This document shows, in pieces, positions 35,239 to 47,906 of a stretch of 64,000 nucleotides of DNA; the stretch's first letter is position 1; every line of letters begins with the position of its first letter. The notes beneath the pieces were generated by a model, which worked only from the letters and a program-made list of their open reading frames with translations, was not told where the DNA came from and ran no database searches. The position numbers and the translations under genes are program-made. Source of the stretch: Tiliqua scincoides (taxonomy: Eukaryota > Chordata > Lepidosauria > Squamata > Scincidae); assembly GCF_035046505.1 (NCBI RefSeq), contig NC_089822.1, positions 266,859,024 to 266,923,023 of the forward strand, read 5' to 3'.

Positions 35239-35452
35239 AGTGGGGGGTCAAAACGCTATGCTTTTTGGGGCACCTGGACACCCGTGTAAAGCGGCCCCTC
35301 GCACTCAGAGCCATTGGAGTGGTGAGAGCAATGTGTAGGAGATGCCTCTGCAATGCTCCCGAAGCCCATCATGACTCTGAATGTGAGGGGGAGGTGCCAC
35401 TTTACACAGGCATCCTGGTGTCTGAAAAAATGTAGCATTTTGACCCCCCACT
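35239..35452. mobile_element. palindromic MITE, 214 bp
   Basis: AGTGGGGGGTCAAAACGCTA at the left is nearly the reverse complement of the right end, and complementarity extends about 80 bp inwards with mismatches. It lies in a GTGGCATAGCTAG context frequent in this window. Class undecided. Confidence 0.65.
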
Positions 35453-36047
35453 GCTTAGAGGAGTTTCCAAAACCTGCCTTCATTTCCTGGCTGGAAAAAG
35501 GGGAGTGTGCATTTTTCCAGGATATTCAGGAAGAAGAGGAATCAGCAGGTAATATGCTTATGAGAAGTCCTGCTTAACACAGCAGTAGCTTCAGACCAGA
35601 GGGAGCTGTGGCCAATGCGGATCCTCCAGCATAATAGACACTCTCCTTGTTTAGGCAATGTGTCATCAGTGGCATATCTAGGGTGGGATATGGGGGCAAG
35701 TGCACCAAGTGCCGCACTTATTGGGACAGAACAACCAGCCTCTTCCTCCACCACCCATTTAGCCTCCTGCTTCTGGCAAAGGCTGGGATTTAGCAACCTT
35801 CTGGTTCAGGCCCCCTGCTCTCCTCTTGTAAAGGAGGAGAGGAAAGGAGCAACCTAGAGCGGCAGTGCACCAGGACTTGCAGCTCCCAGTACACAGCTGC
35901 TCTAGGCTGGCCTCCCCCCTATAAAGGAGGACAGGGGGTGGGTGCCCCAGAACGGTGCTGAATGGCAGCCGGGGTAGCCTCAACTTGCAGCCACTCTGGG
36001 TGCAATTCCTTTCCCACAGGTCTTGAGCAACTGTAAGAACAATGGAT
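35453..36047. other. no recognised gene
   Basis: Gene B intron with a GTGGCATATCTAGGG-type repeat piece near 35670. Confidence 0.4.
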
Positions 36048-36695
36048 AAGAACAACATAAGAATATAAGAAGTGCCCCACTGGATCAGGGCATAGGCCCT
36101 TCTAGTCCAGCTTCCTGTATCTCACAGCGGTCCACCAAATGCCCCAGAGATGCACAAGACAACAGACACAACCTGTGTCCCGGTGCCTTCCCCTGCATCT
36201 GGCACTCTGAGGTAGTCCACTTCCAAAATCAGGAGCTTGCACAAACTTACCATGACTTGTAACCCGTGGTAGACCTCTCCTCCAGAAATTTGTCCAATTT
36301 CCTTTTAAAGGCATCTAGGCCAGATGCCATTCCCACTTTATGTGGCAAGGAGTTCCACAGACTAATTACCCGCTGGGTAAAGAAATATTTTCTTTTGTCT
36401 GTCCTAATTCTCCCAACACTCAATTTTAGTGGATGTCCCCTAGTTCAGGTGTTGTGTGAGAGTCTAAGAAGCATTTCTCTATCCATTGTATTGATCCCCT
36501 GAGTCATTTTGTATGTTTCAATCATGTTCCCCCTCAGGTGCCTCTTTTTTACACTGAAGAGCTCCAAACTCTGTGGCCTTTCCTCATAAGGAAGGTGCCC
36601 AGCCCAGTAATCATCTTGGTTGCTCTCGTCTGCACCTTTTCCATCTCCATGATATCCTTTTCGAGATGTGGCAACCAGAACTAGATGCAATACTT
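36048..36695 (-). mobile_element. CR1 LINE 3' part, old copy
   Basis: From the reversed tail (ACATAAGAATATAAGAAGTG) through 3' UTR and C-terminal RT region to GCAACCAGAACTAGATGC. Considerably diverged, with broken frames. Confidence 0.88.
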
Positions 36696-37311
36696 TGGGG
36701 GGGGCCTTAACTCTCACACTCCCATCGCAACCCCTAGTGTGCTGCTGCTCTAGGCCACCTGTCTCTTTATGGGAGGAGAGGAAAGAGGTGGCCTAGAGTG
36801 GCAGTGTGCCAGGAATTGCGACTCCCAGCATTCTGCCCCTCTAGGCCACCCCATTGTACATAGGAGGAAAGGAAGGGGTGGCGCAGAATTGTGACCAGAG
36901 TGGCCGCAACCCACACCCACTCTGGGCACAATTCTGGGCCTCTCTGTGATCTGTGCTGCATCATTCGTCTCCTCTGAGGAAACGAAAGACATGCCCCTGA
37001 GCAGCACAGAATCATGCCAGGAGATGCTGGAGCTCCTGGTGCAATTCTGGAAGTGATTGCAGTGAGATGATGTCATCAGTGACATTACTTTGGGGTCAGG
37101 GGCTGGGCGGCAAACAGAGTGGCGGCTCCAGGTGAGAAAGTGGCAAACAGAGTGGTGGCTTAGGAGCTGTGGGTCAAGACAGCAACATGAGGCTGTGCAG
37201 GATTATATCAAGAATTCTGTTTTGATATGGAAGTACCATGATTAGATTGGATCCAAGCCCGCCTTGCACCGGCTTTGAAAGGTTACCATGACACTCAAAT
37301 GAGGCTTTATC
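36696..37311. other. no recognised gene
   Basis: Gene B intron with short GC-rich repeated phrases (CCTAGAGTGGCAG, CCACTCTGG). Nothing supported. Confidence 0.35.
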
Positions 37312-37530
37312 TATTATTTATTTTTCACATTTTTATACTACCCTTCCTCCAAAGAGCTCAGGGCAGTATATACGGCTGCTCCCCACCTATTGTCCTCACA
37401 ACAACCCTGTGAGGTAGGTGAGGATGAGAGAAAGTGACCTGCCCAAGGTCACCCAGGATGCTTCATGGCTGAGCGGGCATTTGAACCTGGATCTTCCAGG
37501 TCTAAGTCCACCTCCCAAACCACTATACGA
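37312..37530 (-). mobile_element. MIR/CORE-like SINE
   Basis: On the minus strand: tRNA-like head with GGTTCAAATGCC as B box, CORE-like centre (CAGGGTTGTTGTGAGGACAA) and an L2-like tail with GAGCTCTTTGGAGGAAGGG. An old, widely shared amniote SINE type. Confidence 0.65.
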
Positions 37531-37580
37531 CTCACAGATTTAAGAACACTGCTCTATTGAAGATTCTCTTTCTGTTTCAG

Positions 37581-39286
37581 GAAGCAACGAGAAACACAGT
37601 GAGGCTCACAGGGAGTCACGTGGAGTGTCACCAGAAGCTGCTGCTGTTGGTGTAGAACAAGAGACTTGGAGAGTCCAGGATGGGTCAGGGAGGCAGGAGG
37701 GAAGCACAGCACCAGCCTGGACGACAGAACCTTTTTCTTGTCAGGGACATGACATCCATGAAATCCCAAACCAGCAGGAACATCCCAAACGGAAGAGAAG
37801 GAATAAGTGTCCTTTGCATGGAGAAATGATCAGTTGCACAACCAACATTGATAAACACAGCAACATCCACACAGGAGGGAAATCTTTGAAACACTCTGAG
37901 TGGAGAAATGCCTTCAGTCCAAGCACCTCTGTTTCTTCCCAAAAGAAGATACGCACAGAGAGGAAAGCTGCGCATGAAGGCAGATCAAAGAAGCAGGAAG
38001 GAAAACAGACAGAGAAAGGGAGAAGTAAATCTGGTGCTTCTCAGGGTGGAGCTTCCAGTGTCATCCCAGTCAATCCACGAAAAATTCCTGTAAAGAAAAA
38101 GGAAAAATGCCCTCCACGTGCAAAAATGGTCAGCAGTACATCAGAACTTAGAGCACATCAAAGACTCCACAGGGAGCAGAACACATTTAAATGTTTGAAG
38201 TGTGGAAAGAGCTTCAGTCAGAGGCATCACCTGACTGTACATCAAAGAACCCACACAGGGGAGAAGCCATTTCAATGCTTGGAGTGTGGAAAGAGATTCA
38301 GTCAGAGACAATACCTGACTGTGCATCAAAGAACCCACACAGGGGAAAAACCCTATAAATGCTTGGAGTGTGGAAGGGGCTTTGTTCAGAGATCACACCT
38401 GACTTTGCATCAAAGAACCCACACAGGGGACAAACCATATCAATGCTTCATGTGTGGGAAGAGCTTCAGTGTGAATTCAAGCTTGACTGCACATCAAAGA
38501 ACCCACACAGGGAAGAAACCTTATAAATGCTTGGCGTGTGGAAAGAACTTTAGTCGGAGGGAAAACCTGACTGTACATCGAAGGACCCACACAGGGAAGA
38601 AACCCTATAAATGCTTGGAGTGTGGAAAGAGCTTCAGTAAGAGATCAAACCTCGCTCAGCATCAAATAATCCACACTGGGGAGAAACCATATCAATGCTT
38701 GGAATGTGGAAAGAGTTTCATTCAGAGGTCACGGCTGACTGTACATCAAAGAGCCCACAGTGGGGAGAAACCGTATAAATGCTTGGAGTGTGGAAAGAGC
38801 TTCAGTGTGAATTCAAGCTTGACTGCACATCAAAGAACCCACACAGGTGAGAAACCCTATAAATGCTTGGAGTGTGGAAAGAGCTTCAGTTATAGCCCAT
38901 CCCTGACCTTGCATCAAAGAACCCACACCGGAGAGAAACCCTATAACTGCTTGGAGTGTGGAAAGAGCTTCATTGTGAATTCAAGGTTGACTGCACATCA
39001 AAGAACCCACACAGGGGAGAAACCTTATAAATGCTTGGAGTGTGGAAAGAGCTTCACTCAGAGGGCAAAGCTTGCTGTGCATCAAAGAAGCCATACTGGA
39101 GAGAAACAATATAAATGCTCGGAGTGTGGAATGAGCTTCATTCAGAGCTCACAGCTGACTGTCCATCAAGGAACCCACACAGGGGAGAAACCATTTCAAT
39201 GCTTGGAGTGTGGAAAGAGCTTCAATGTGAAGTCAAACTTGACTGCACATCAAAGAACCCACACTGGGGAGAAACCATATAAATGA
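37581..39286 (+). CDS. KZFP gene B, zinc-finger exon, 13 intact C2H2 fingers
   Basis: Acceptor TTCTGTTTCAG ends at 37580. The first two bases complete the Gly codon of the KRAB exon, then 567 codons run to TGA at 39284. A spacer of about 200 residues has basic clusters (KRKRRNK, KKKEK) that may serve nuclear import, and two degenerate finger-like stretches. From 38186, 13 consecutive 28-residue fingers (CX2CX12HX3H) with TGEKP or TGKKP linkers all keep their zinc ligands. Helices vary (QRHHLTV, VNSSLTA, RRENLTV, KRSNLAQ, YSPSLTL), as expected for a specific reader of roughly 39 bp. Whole predicted protein about 749 residues. No disabling change is seen within the exon. Confidence 0.92.
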
Positions 39287-39420
<134 letters not shown>

Positions 39421-39998
39421 AGAATTATCTGGGGGAGAAACCATATACAGGTGGAGCCTATTTATCCCGTTAGTTCTGTTCCGTGACTTTTCAAGATTAA
39501 CCAAGAACGTGTTGTGCTAAATTCCATAGAGTTCCATAGAGTCTGTAGCATTAGAGAACAAGTAGAGAGCGTAGAGCAAATAAGCTGCAGCCTGACACTT
39601 CTGCATGGAAGGAAACTAAGGCAGCTGTTTTCAATCCCCTCCTTCCCCTGTCTCAGGTGGGATGTTCAGTTGGAGGAGACTGTCCCGCCCGCTGCCTGAG
39701 GGCTGCTCCCCCTCCCTTTTTGCCACTGAGAGCACACTCAGGGATGCACTCAGGGATACACCGAGCTCCACTCATGGAGGAAGAGCGCCAAAGTTCCAAG
39801 CACGTGCGTCATGGAATGCAGAAAACCATAGTAATCCGCAGAGGCACAACATGCCAAGTACAGCTGCCAGCAGGTCCGCTCTCAAATTTCAACAAGAGTT
39901 GGAATGGACTGAAGAAAGTGATGCAGAAGGTGATAAAAATTCTTGGGAGTTGACAGACAAAGTCTTATGGCAAGAAACCATTGTAAAAGGGCGTGTGG

Positions 39999-40472
39999 AA
40001 TTATGCAGGGAATGGACAGAGTGGATAGGGAGATACTCTTTACACTCTCACATAATACCAGAACCAGGGGACATCCACTAAAATTGAGTGTTGGGCGGGT
40101 TAGGACAGACAAAAGAAAAGATTTCTTTACTCAGCGTGTGGTCGGTCTGTGGAACTCCTTGCCACAGGATGTGGTGCTGGCGTCTAGCCTAGATGCCTTT
40201 AAAAGGGGATTGGATGAGTTTCTGGAGGAAAAATCCATTATGGGGTACAAGCCATGATGTGTATGTGCAACCTCCTGATTTTAGGAATGGGTTAAGTCAG
40301 AATGTAGGGGAATGTAGGGGAGGGCACCAGAATGTAGGGGAGGGCACCAGGATGAGGTTTCTTGTTATCTGGTGTGCTCCCTGGGGCATTTGGTGGGCCG
40401 CTGTGAGATACAGGATGCTGGACTAGATGGGCCTATGGCCTGATCCAGTGGGGCTGTTCTTATGTTCTTATG
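39999..40472 (+). mobile_element. CR1 LINE 3' end with 12-bp flanking repeat
   Basis: C-terminal RT frame intact from MQGMDRVDREILFTLSHN to the stop after MGYKP, then 3' UTR and TTCTTATGTTCTTA tail. AAGGGCGTGTGG (39987-39998) and AAGGGCGAGTGG (40474-40485) flank it. A 20-bp phrase AATGTAGGGGAGGGCACCAG is locally repeated near 40300-40350. Confidence 0.92.
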
Positions 40473-42163
40473 TAAGGGCGAGTGGCTGGGCATGCAGAAA
40501 GCAGCATCGTTTTCCATGGTGAAAGCACAGCCTCCTTTACAACTGACATCTGATCCTGCGGTTGCGAGCCCTGTGTTGCCAGTTTTCACCTCTCCTTCAC
40601 CCACTCCTACACTAATTGCCCCACCACCAGCACAAGTAGCGGGGGATGGGAATGCTGCCGGAGCTTCCCCAGGAGGAGCAATGCTCGCAGCAGGAGACTG
40701 GACTCAACTTCTTGCCATGCAACAACACCTTATAGAGATGCAAATGGAAGACCGAAGAAGACAAAGGCAGCGTCTCACAGAGCAATGTGACAGACACATG
40801 TTTCCAAGGTATGTCCGTGATGGGGATGCGATGTCCTACCTTGCTATGTTTGAACAGGCATGTGAAGATGAGCAAGTGCATAAAACCTTATGGTTGCGTG
40901 TGCTCCGTTCACAATGTGTGGGTACAAAACTAGCACACATACTTGCAGGACTGCCTAAAGAACAAAGGCACAATTACAAACTGTTTAAGTCCTTAGTCAA
41001 GGTGAAGCTGGCCATAAATGAGCAAATGGCAAGGCAGAAGTTTTCGCCATGCAGAAATGAAGCCAGAGGAATCGTATACTAATTTACAGCTGTGCCTAGA
41101 GAGAGCTTTGACCACCTGGGCTGAGACCGCGGAAGTAGAAACGGGGCAGAGTGGAGAGAGTTGGTGGCAAAAGAACATTTTTTCTCCTATTTACCACCCA
41201 CATTGTCAGAATGGGTGGCAGAGCGACAGCCATCCACAGCCCTCCAAGCCGCACATATTGCAGACGAAATTGCATCACAAAGGCAACATCAAGGATCCAG
41301 CCTCAGAAGTGAACCGTATGGACAGCCTAAGAACTCTCAGCCACAGCCAGCAAAGAAAGGAGGGGGAGGAGAGACAGCCAGGCCACAAAAGCCTGCTGAC
41401 TTCCGCAACTTTCCAGGGAATGCTGCAGCCTCAACAAACAGGGCTCTCCCCTCAAGAAACACGGATCTCCGTTGCTATGAATGTGGTAAGGCTGGCCATG
41501 TGAGGAAATTCTGTCCCGAAAATGCCCATGGAAATGCTGTGCAAACTCCAGCCCTTAAGACTGTAAGTAACTCATTGAGGCCCAGGGTACAACAGGTGGC
41601 AAGCCATGCCCCAAGGGAGAGCCCTAGTGAATCCCATGAAGAAGGGGAGCCCGGAAATGAACAAGGAAATACCAGCTTTGAACAGCCTGCTCTTAACCTC
41701 AGCAGTCCCCTGAGGGGAGACAGGGAAGGGCCAGCCCATTCCTCTGTTGGAAGAATTTCCCAAATGCTTGTAAGAGCTGTAGAAAGAGGGGAAGTAGTGA
41801 GGCCATCTCAGAGAACAATAGAGACTCTCTACCAGTTGCTAAGACAACAAATCAGCCTCCCCCATGATGCATATCATTTCTTGCTCCTAAAGACCCCTTC
41901 TAGCAAACATCAAGTTTATTTGACTGTCAGTGGAAAAAAAATACTTGGACACATAGATTCTGGGGCCGGACTCACCTCAGTTCATAGAAATTTAGTGGAA
42001 GCATGTCAGCTTTTATCTGCGGAAACATATAGAGTCAAACCTTATGAGAGTCCTGAGATTTCTGTACCTAAAGCAAAAGTGCAGTTAGAATTTAGAGGTT
42101 GGAAAGGTACACGTATTGTGGCTGTACATTCAGACACGCCCACATCAGTTCTTTTAGGACAAG

Positions 42164-43067
42164 AACATAAGAACATAAGAACATAAGAACAGCCCCACTG
42201 GATCAGGCCATAGGCCCATCTAGTCCAGCTTCCTGTATCTCACAGCGGCCCACCAAATGCCCCAGGGAGCACCAGATAACAAGAGACCTCATCCTGGTGC
42301 TCTCCCCTACATCTGGCATTCTGACTTAACCCATTCCTAAAATCAGGAGGTTGCGCATACACATCATGGCTTGTACCCCATAATGGATTTTTCCTCCAGA
42401 AACTCGTCCAATCCCCTTTTAAAGGCGTCTAGGCTAGACGCCAGCACCACATCCTGTGGCAAGGAGTTCCACAGACCGACCACGCGCTGAGTAAAGAAAT
42501 ATTTTCTTTTGTCTGTCCTAACCCGCCCAACACTCAATTTTAGTGGATGTCCCCTGGTTCTGGTATTATGTGAGAGTGTAAAGAGCATCTCCCTATCCAC
42601 TCTGTCCATCCCCTGCATAATTTTGTATGTCTCAATCATGTCCCCCCTCAAGCGTCTCTTTTCTAGGCTGAAGAGGCCCAAACGCCGTAGCCTTTCCTCA
42701 TAAGGAAGGTGCCCCAGCCCCGTAATCATCTTAGTCGCTCTCTTTTGCACCTTTTCCATTTCCACTATGTCTTTTTTGAGATGCGGCGACCAGAACTGGA
42801 CACAATACTCCAGGTGTGGCCTTACCATCGATTTGTACAACGGCATTATAATACTAACCGTTTTGTTCTCAATACCCTTCCTAATGATCCCAAGCATAGA
42901 ATTGGCCTTCTTCACTGCCGCCGCACATTGGGTCGACACTTTCATCGACCTGTCCACCACCACCCCAAGATCTCTCTCCTGATCTGTCACAGACAGCTCA
43001 GACCCCATCAGCCTATATCTAAAGTTTTGATTTTTTGCCCCAATGTGCATGACTTTACACTTTACGC
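42164..43067 (-). mobile_element. CR1 LINE, ~900 bp 3' part
   Basis: Begins with three AGAACATA octamers (reversed tail) and runs through 3' UTR into RT coding for NSMLGIIRKGIENKTVSIIM...VRPHLEYCVQFWSPHLKKD. The frame is open over about 230 residues to the stop. Inserted in the Gypsy fossil, interrupting sequence that is continuous in the relative at 57150-57230. Confidence 0.93.
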
Positions 43068-44531
43068 AAAAGATTTTTGCGATGTTTTGGACAGGCAGAA
43101 AGCTGCAGCCGTTTGAAGGTGTAATAGAGAAGCTCCAGTAGGCAGAATTCCATCTGGACAAGCCATGGCTTTTAAAGCAGCAAAAGGAAGAAAGCATCCT
43201 TCAGGCATCTCTTCCATCAGCCAAGAAGATAAAGCAGGAAAAATAACTTTCAAGCCTAGAATTAGAGAGAAAGGAACAATAGGAAGAATTTTAGCAGCAC
43301 CCCAAAGAAAACATTATCATGTTGGAGCAAGGACTGAACCATGTGTGTGCTCAATGCATTGAAAAACCCAGTAAGAAGTCAACAACATTTGGGGGGGGAG
43401 CTTCAGCCAGGGCAACAAGACGCAGCTTTCAGGAGCTCCGTCGGTCCTTCTGCTTTGGGTACTCCTTCAAGGATTTGGAGGGGCTATTTCTGGCTAGGAG
43501 AAGCCAGGAAAGTGCTTGAGACTTGAGGCTAGCTAACTCTTGGGGAAAGCAACCCCTGGAGTCGGGCAAAACCTGTCTCCACAGCAACGAAAGGAAGGAA
43601 CTCTGTCAGCCTGGATTCCTCCCCTCCCCCTATCGCTTGGACTGCAGCTTCAAAGGAAGGAGAAAACGCTTGGGGCCGTTTCTCTAATCTTCCGTCAAGG
43701 AGTGAGTAAACTTCCAGCTTGGTGTCTTTGAAGAGGTTGCTGTTAGATGGCAAAAAGTTGCTTAAAGGCTCTGAGGGGATTCTTTTTTAATCTTAATTCT
43801 TTTAAGAGAGGAGGAAGTGAAGAGGTCTTTGGGCATTCCCTCAGAAACCTACTTCAAAGACGGTGTGATTTACAATTAGAAAGACTAAACAAGACTAATT
43901 AAGAGAACAATAGCTTTGGGAAATCAAAGTGACTTGCTGAGATATCCCAGCTGTCTTCTTGTGCTACAACCAACAACCAAAGAAGAATAATTAACAGACT
44001 GTAAGGGACATTTTCAACACCTGATAAGGATATCATGGAGTCTCGTGGAGAAAAATCATAACTTTGATATAGTGCTTTTCTGTCTCCTTTAAGAAGATTC
44101 TGGAAGAAGGAAAGTTGAAAAGACTTTCTATCTGTGTTGGTGATGAATAAGTGTTAATGCTGAGAGATTAATGTTGTAAGCATTATTGAGATTTTGATTT
44201 ATTGAATTGATATAGTAGTTATCTGTATAAGATTGATAGATATTATTCTGGGTATATTGTCTTGGATTCCCTGTCCATTTCACTTATCTTAATATACAAT
44301 GGAATATCCTAGGAAACAGTCCATAAAAGCTCAGAAAGCTTCTCCAAATACCAGCTCTACAATTCAGACAATGCTAACTCTTGAGAAAAGTACAGAAAGA
44401 AAGAAAGATGACCAAGCAGGAATTACTGATTTTCTCAGAGAGTTCCGTGAAGAGACAAGGGAAATGCAGACTCAGATTTCTAAATTAGATAAAAACTTGA
44501 CTGAGAAACTAGATCAGTTATCAGGGCAGGA

Positions 44532-44855
44532 GGTCTGGTCTAGAGGGTAGAGCCTCCATTTGCCTGAAGATTAACATCCACAAGGTCACCAGTTCGAGGC
44601 CACCGGCACCGTGCGACCTTGAAGCAGCTGGCAAGCTGCAGCTGAGCTGTTCCATCTGCTCGGAGCATGGGAGGATGGAGGCCAGAATGTTAAACCAGAT
44701 CGGAGTGTAACACCTTGAATGTAGTGGTTCTTGAAAGAAAGAACCTTCTTTCAATTTGTAAAAATCCCTGCGTGGATTTAATAAGCCTGCCTATGTAAAC
44801 CGCCTTGAATAAAGTCTTGAATAAAGACCAAGAAAGGCGGTATATAAATACTGTA

Positions 44856-44897
<42 letters not shown>
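44532..44897 (+). mobile_element. tRNA-derived SINE inside L1 ORF1
   Basis: Same family as 21015-21356, with A/B-box head and AAGGCGGTATATAAATACTG tail followed by about 15 TTA/ATT repeats. It interrupts ORF1 after KLDQLSGQE. Confidence 0.88.
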
Positions 44898-45686
44898 CAT
44901 CAATTAAACTGAAAGAGATGGATGAAATGGCGAAAGAGACACGCAGAAAGGTCAATAGAAATCAGAAAGAGATCAATAGGATGAAAGAACGTGCAAAAAG
45001 AGACCAGGCAAAGATTGAACAGCTCACCCAACATGTGGATGCTGTAGATCAGGGAAATCAAGCACTTGAAAGGAATGTGATGCTGTTGGAGCTTGAACAG
45101 GCGAGGTATATGTTGCGCATTCAGAATTATCCAGAAGGAAAACAAGAAGATATTAGATCAACAATTATTCATTGGTTGCGAGAACAAACTGAGTTTGAGA
45201 CAGAACTTCTAGAAGGTGGGTTGCATGCAGTGTATAGACTCAGATCTCCATATGCAAGAGCCCACAATTTCCCAAGAGAAATAATGTTGAAGTTCACACA
45301 GAAAAGGGTGAGAGATATGGTCCAGCAAGCACTGATGGAGTAAACATTAACGTCTGGGGGAAACCCTGTGAGAATTTTAAGGGAAACACCATGGAGTATA
45401 AGACAAAAGAGATTACAATATAGGACTCTCACATCATTTTTGAGAAGAGAGAATGTGAGATATAGATGGTTACTCCCAGAAGGTTGAGTCTTTACATATC
45501 AACTGAAAAGATAAAGTATAACTTCAATAATGAAAATGAGAAATTTCTTGGAGACTTTGCAAAGAGATCAAGAGGAACAAGAACCACCAAAAGATGTAAG
45601 TAAAGATAACCATGATCGAGGAAAAAATAGAGAGACTCTAGAGAACATAACATCCTTAGAGAAAGAATCAGAAGTAGGATTGGATC

Positions 45687-46011
45687 TGTTGCGAGCCGGA
45701 TGTACCGTTTTCAGTGCCAGCTGCTGCCCGGCTGCTTGGCTTGCCTATCTCCCAAGGCCAGAGCACTGGCACTCCTGGGAACAAGACAACACAAGGCAGA
45801 AGTTCTCCACCAAACGCCTCTTTACTATATACAATATGTACAACAACAGTCCAGATATCACATGAATCACGGTTCTCACTGATGTAGCTTTCGGCACTAA
45901 CTCCACTCTGCATCTCCCACACTCCAGCTTGTCCCTGCTGGACTTTATATGCGTGTCAGCCAATCAGTGTGGAGTAAGAAACTGCTAAGTCACTCTGACT
46001 CTGCATGGAGT

Positions 46012-46052
<41 letters not shown>

Positions 46053-46198
46053 GTAGCAGTCACCTGGTCTACATCACCCAATGTTGCATCATCCTTTCTT
46101 CCCAGGATGCTTTGCTGGCTGAGTCAGGCCAAGGCTTCAAGTCCTGCTGCTATTCAATCTGTAAATTCTCTCTCAGTCCCAGGGATGAATCCTTAACA
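45687..46198 (-). repeat. 3' LTR of Copia fossil 2
   Basis: Plus-strand ends TGTTGCGAG...CCTTAACA. Includes an (AC)n run at about 46013-46048. Confidence 0.88.
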
Positions 46199-46827
46199 CC
46201 CCTCCTAATTTCAGGCTGGATAGGTAACTTTTCTGCCAGTGGTACATCTGGTTACATCTTAGCACAGCTACATTTTTTTCCAGTGGGTACATGTACATTT
46301 GCAACATACATTTTACAGATTGCTTTCTCATACATCAGTACACAGTTTTTATTCCAAGTTCACATTTACATTTCATCATTCGCTATACAGCATCATGCAT
46401 TGTATTTCTTGGTTGGTTCAGTTTGTATTGTTTCACTGGTCATCCTCCTCCTGGTGACTCTGGAGCTCTAATCTTTTTGCATACTTTCCTTTTCCTTTCG
46501 GGCTCTGGTTTCCTTCTGGCCCGGTTTATCAGCCCCTCCTGGCTGAAAACATAGTTTTCGTTAGAGCCATTGCCCTTTTGTTTTGAGTGTGTGCCTTGCT
46601 GCCCTGCAGGCACCTGTGGTCCACAGACCTCACTCCTCTCTTTAAGGACTGGATGTTTCTTGTTTATGACCCCTTGTTTTATTTCTCTTTTCTCCTTTAA
46701 TAGTTCTAACATGTTCTCATAGGAATTAGGTACTATCACATTGCAGACCGTAACATATTTCGTTTCAACATTATACCCGTACCGTTGCGGAGGAATTCCT
46801 ATATTTGCTCTTTGAGAGCGTCTGGGT

Positions 46828-47875
46828 CAGGGGTCGACAACCTGCCTTTCTAGAGCCGCATGCGGCTCTTTCAGCTGTCTGCTGCGGCTCCTCCAGGTGA
46901 AAGTGGCAAAGAGTGTGACAGGAGGCACCTGTGTTGGGAGGGCGGGCTGCTTCCCTCCACCCCCTGAGCTCACTGCCCTCCTCTCCCTTCACCCCCACCT
47001 GCCCCGCATTGGTTTCCCTTTTCAATTTTGCCCGCTCTGCAGGCTTAAGGTCCCTGTTTTTCCCTTCCCCAACTCTCCAGCAGGCTCAGCCAATCAGCAT
47101 CCAGCAGGCTCCTGGCTTTTTCTGTTGGAATGGCTCAGGGCCCTTCACTGGCTGACCACCAGCCAATCCTGAGCCGCCTTCCTCCTCAGCCATTGCAAGC
47201 CCTTGCAGCCGGACTTTCCCTGAGCAGGTCCCCACTCAGTGCAAGGAGAGGCTTTTCCTCCACAGCAGAGGAGACATCCTGTGTTTCTACTCAGTTGTAA
47301 GCCCCATTACAGTGGATGAAGCTTACTCCCAGGAAAGGGTGCCTGGGATGGCAGCCTTGAAGCCTGCTCAAGGCCAAGCGCAAGGACGGGTGAGTGGGAG
47401 CCCATCTGTTCCAGGTCTGTTCCAGAGTAAACCCGGATGTAGTCCCTGGGCTACTCCCAGGAAGGTGTGGAGGGCTGTATCCTCAGCCTCCTCCTGTGCA
47501 GGTCTACTCACAAGTAAGCCCCGCTGTAGTCAGTGGGGCTTCCTCCCAGGAAGGTGTGGAGGGCTGCAGCCTCAGCCCCCTCCTATGCAGATCTACTCAC
47601 AAGTAGTCAGGCTTCCTCCCAGGAAAATGTGGAGAGGACTGCAGCCTGAGAGCTCAAACCAACTTGTCTGCTCAGAAGTCCCATTGTAGTCAATAGGGCT
47701 CACTCCCGGGATGGTGTGGAGAAGGTTGCAGCCTGAGTGAGGGCAGGCAGGCAGGCAGGCAGGGCAGAAGCTGGTCTGTGGTTCCCCCCCTTCCTGCGCA
47801 GGTCTCTTTGACCTTTAAGCCATTGGGGCTTACTCCCAGGATAGTGTGGAGAGGGTTGCAACCTGAGTGAGGGAG

Positions 47876-47906
<31 letters not shown>

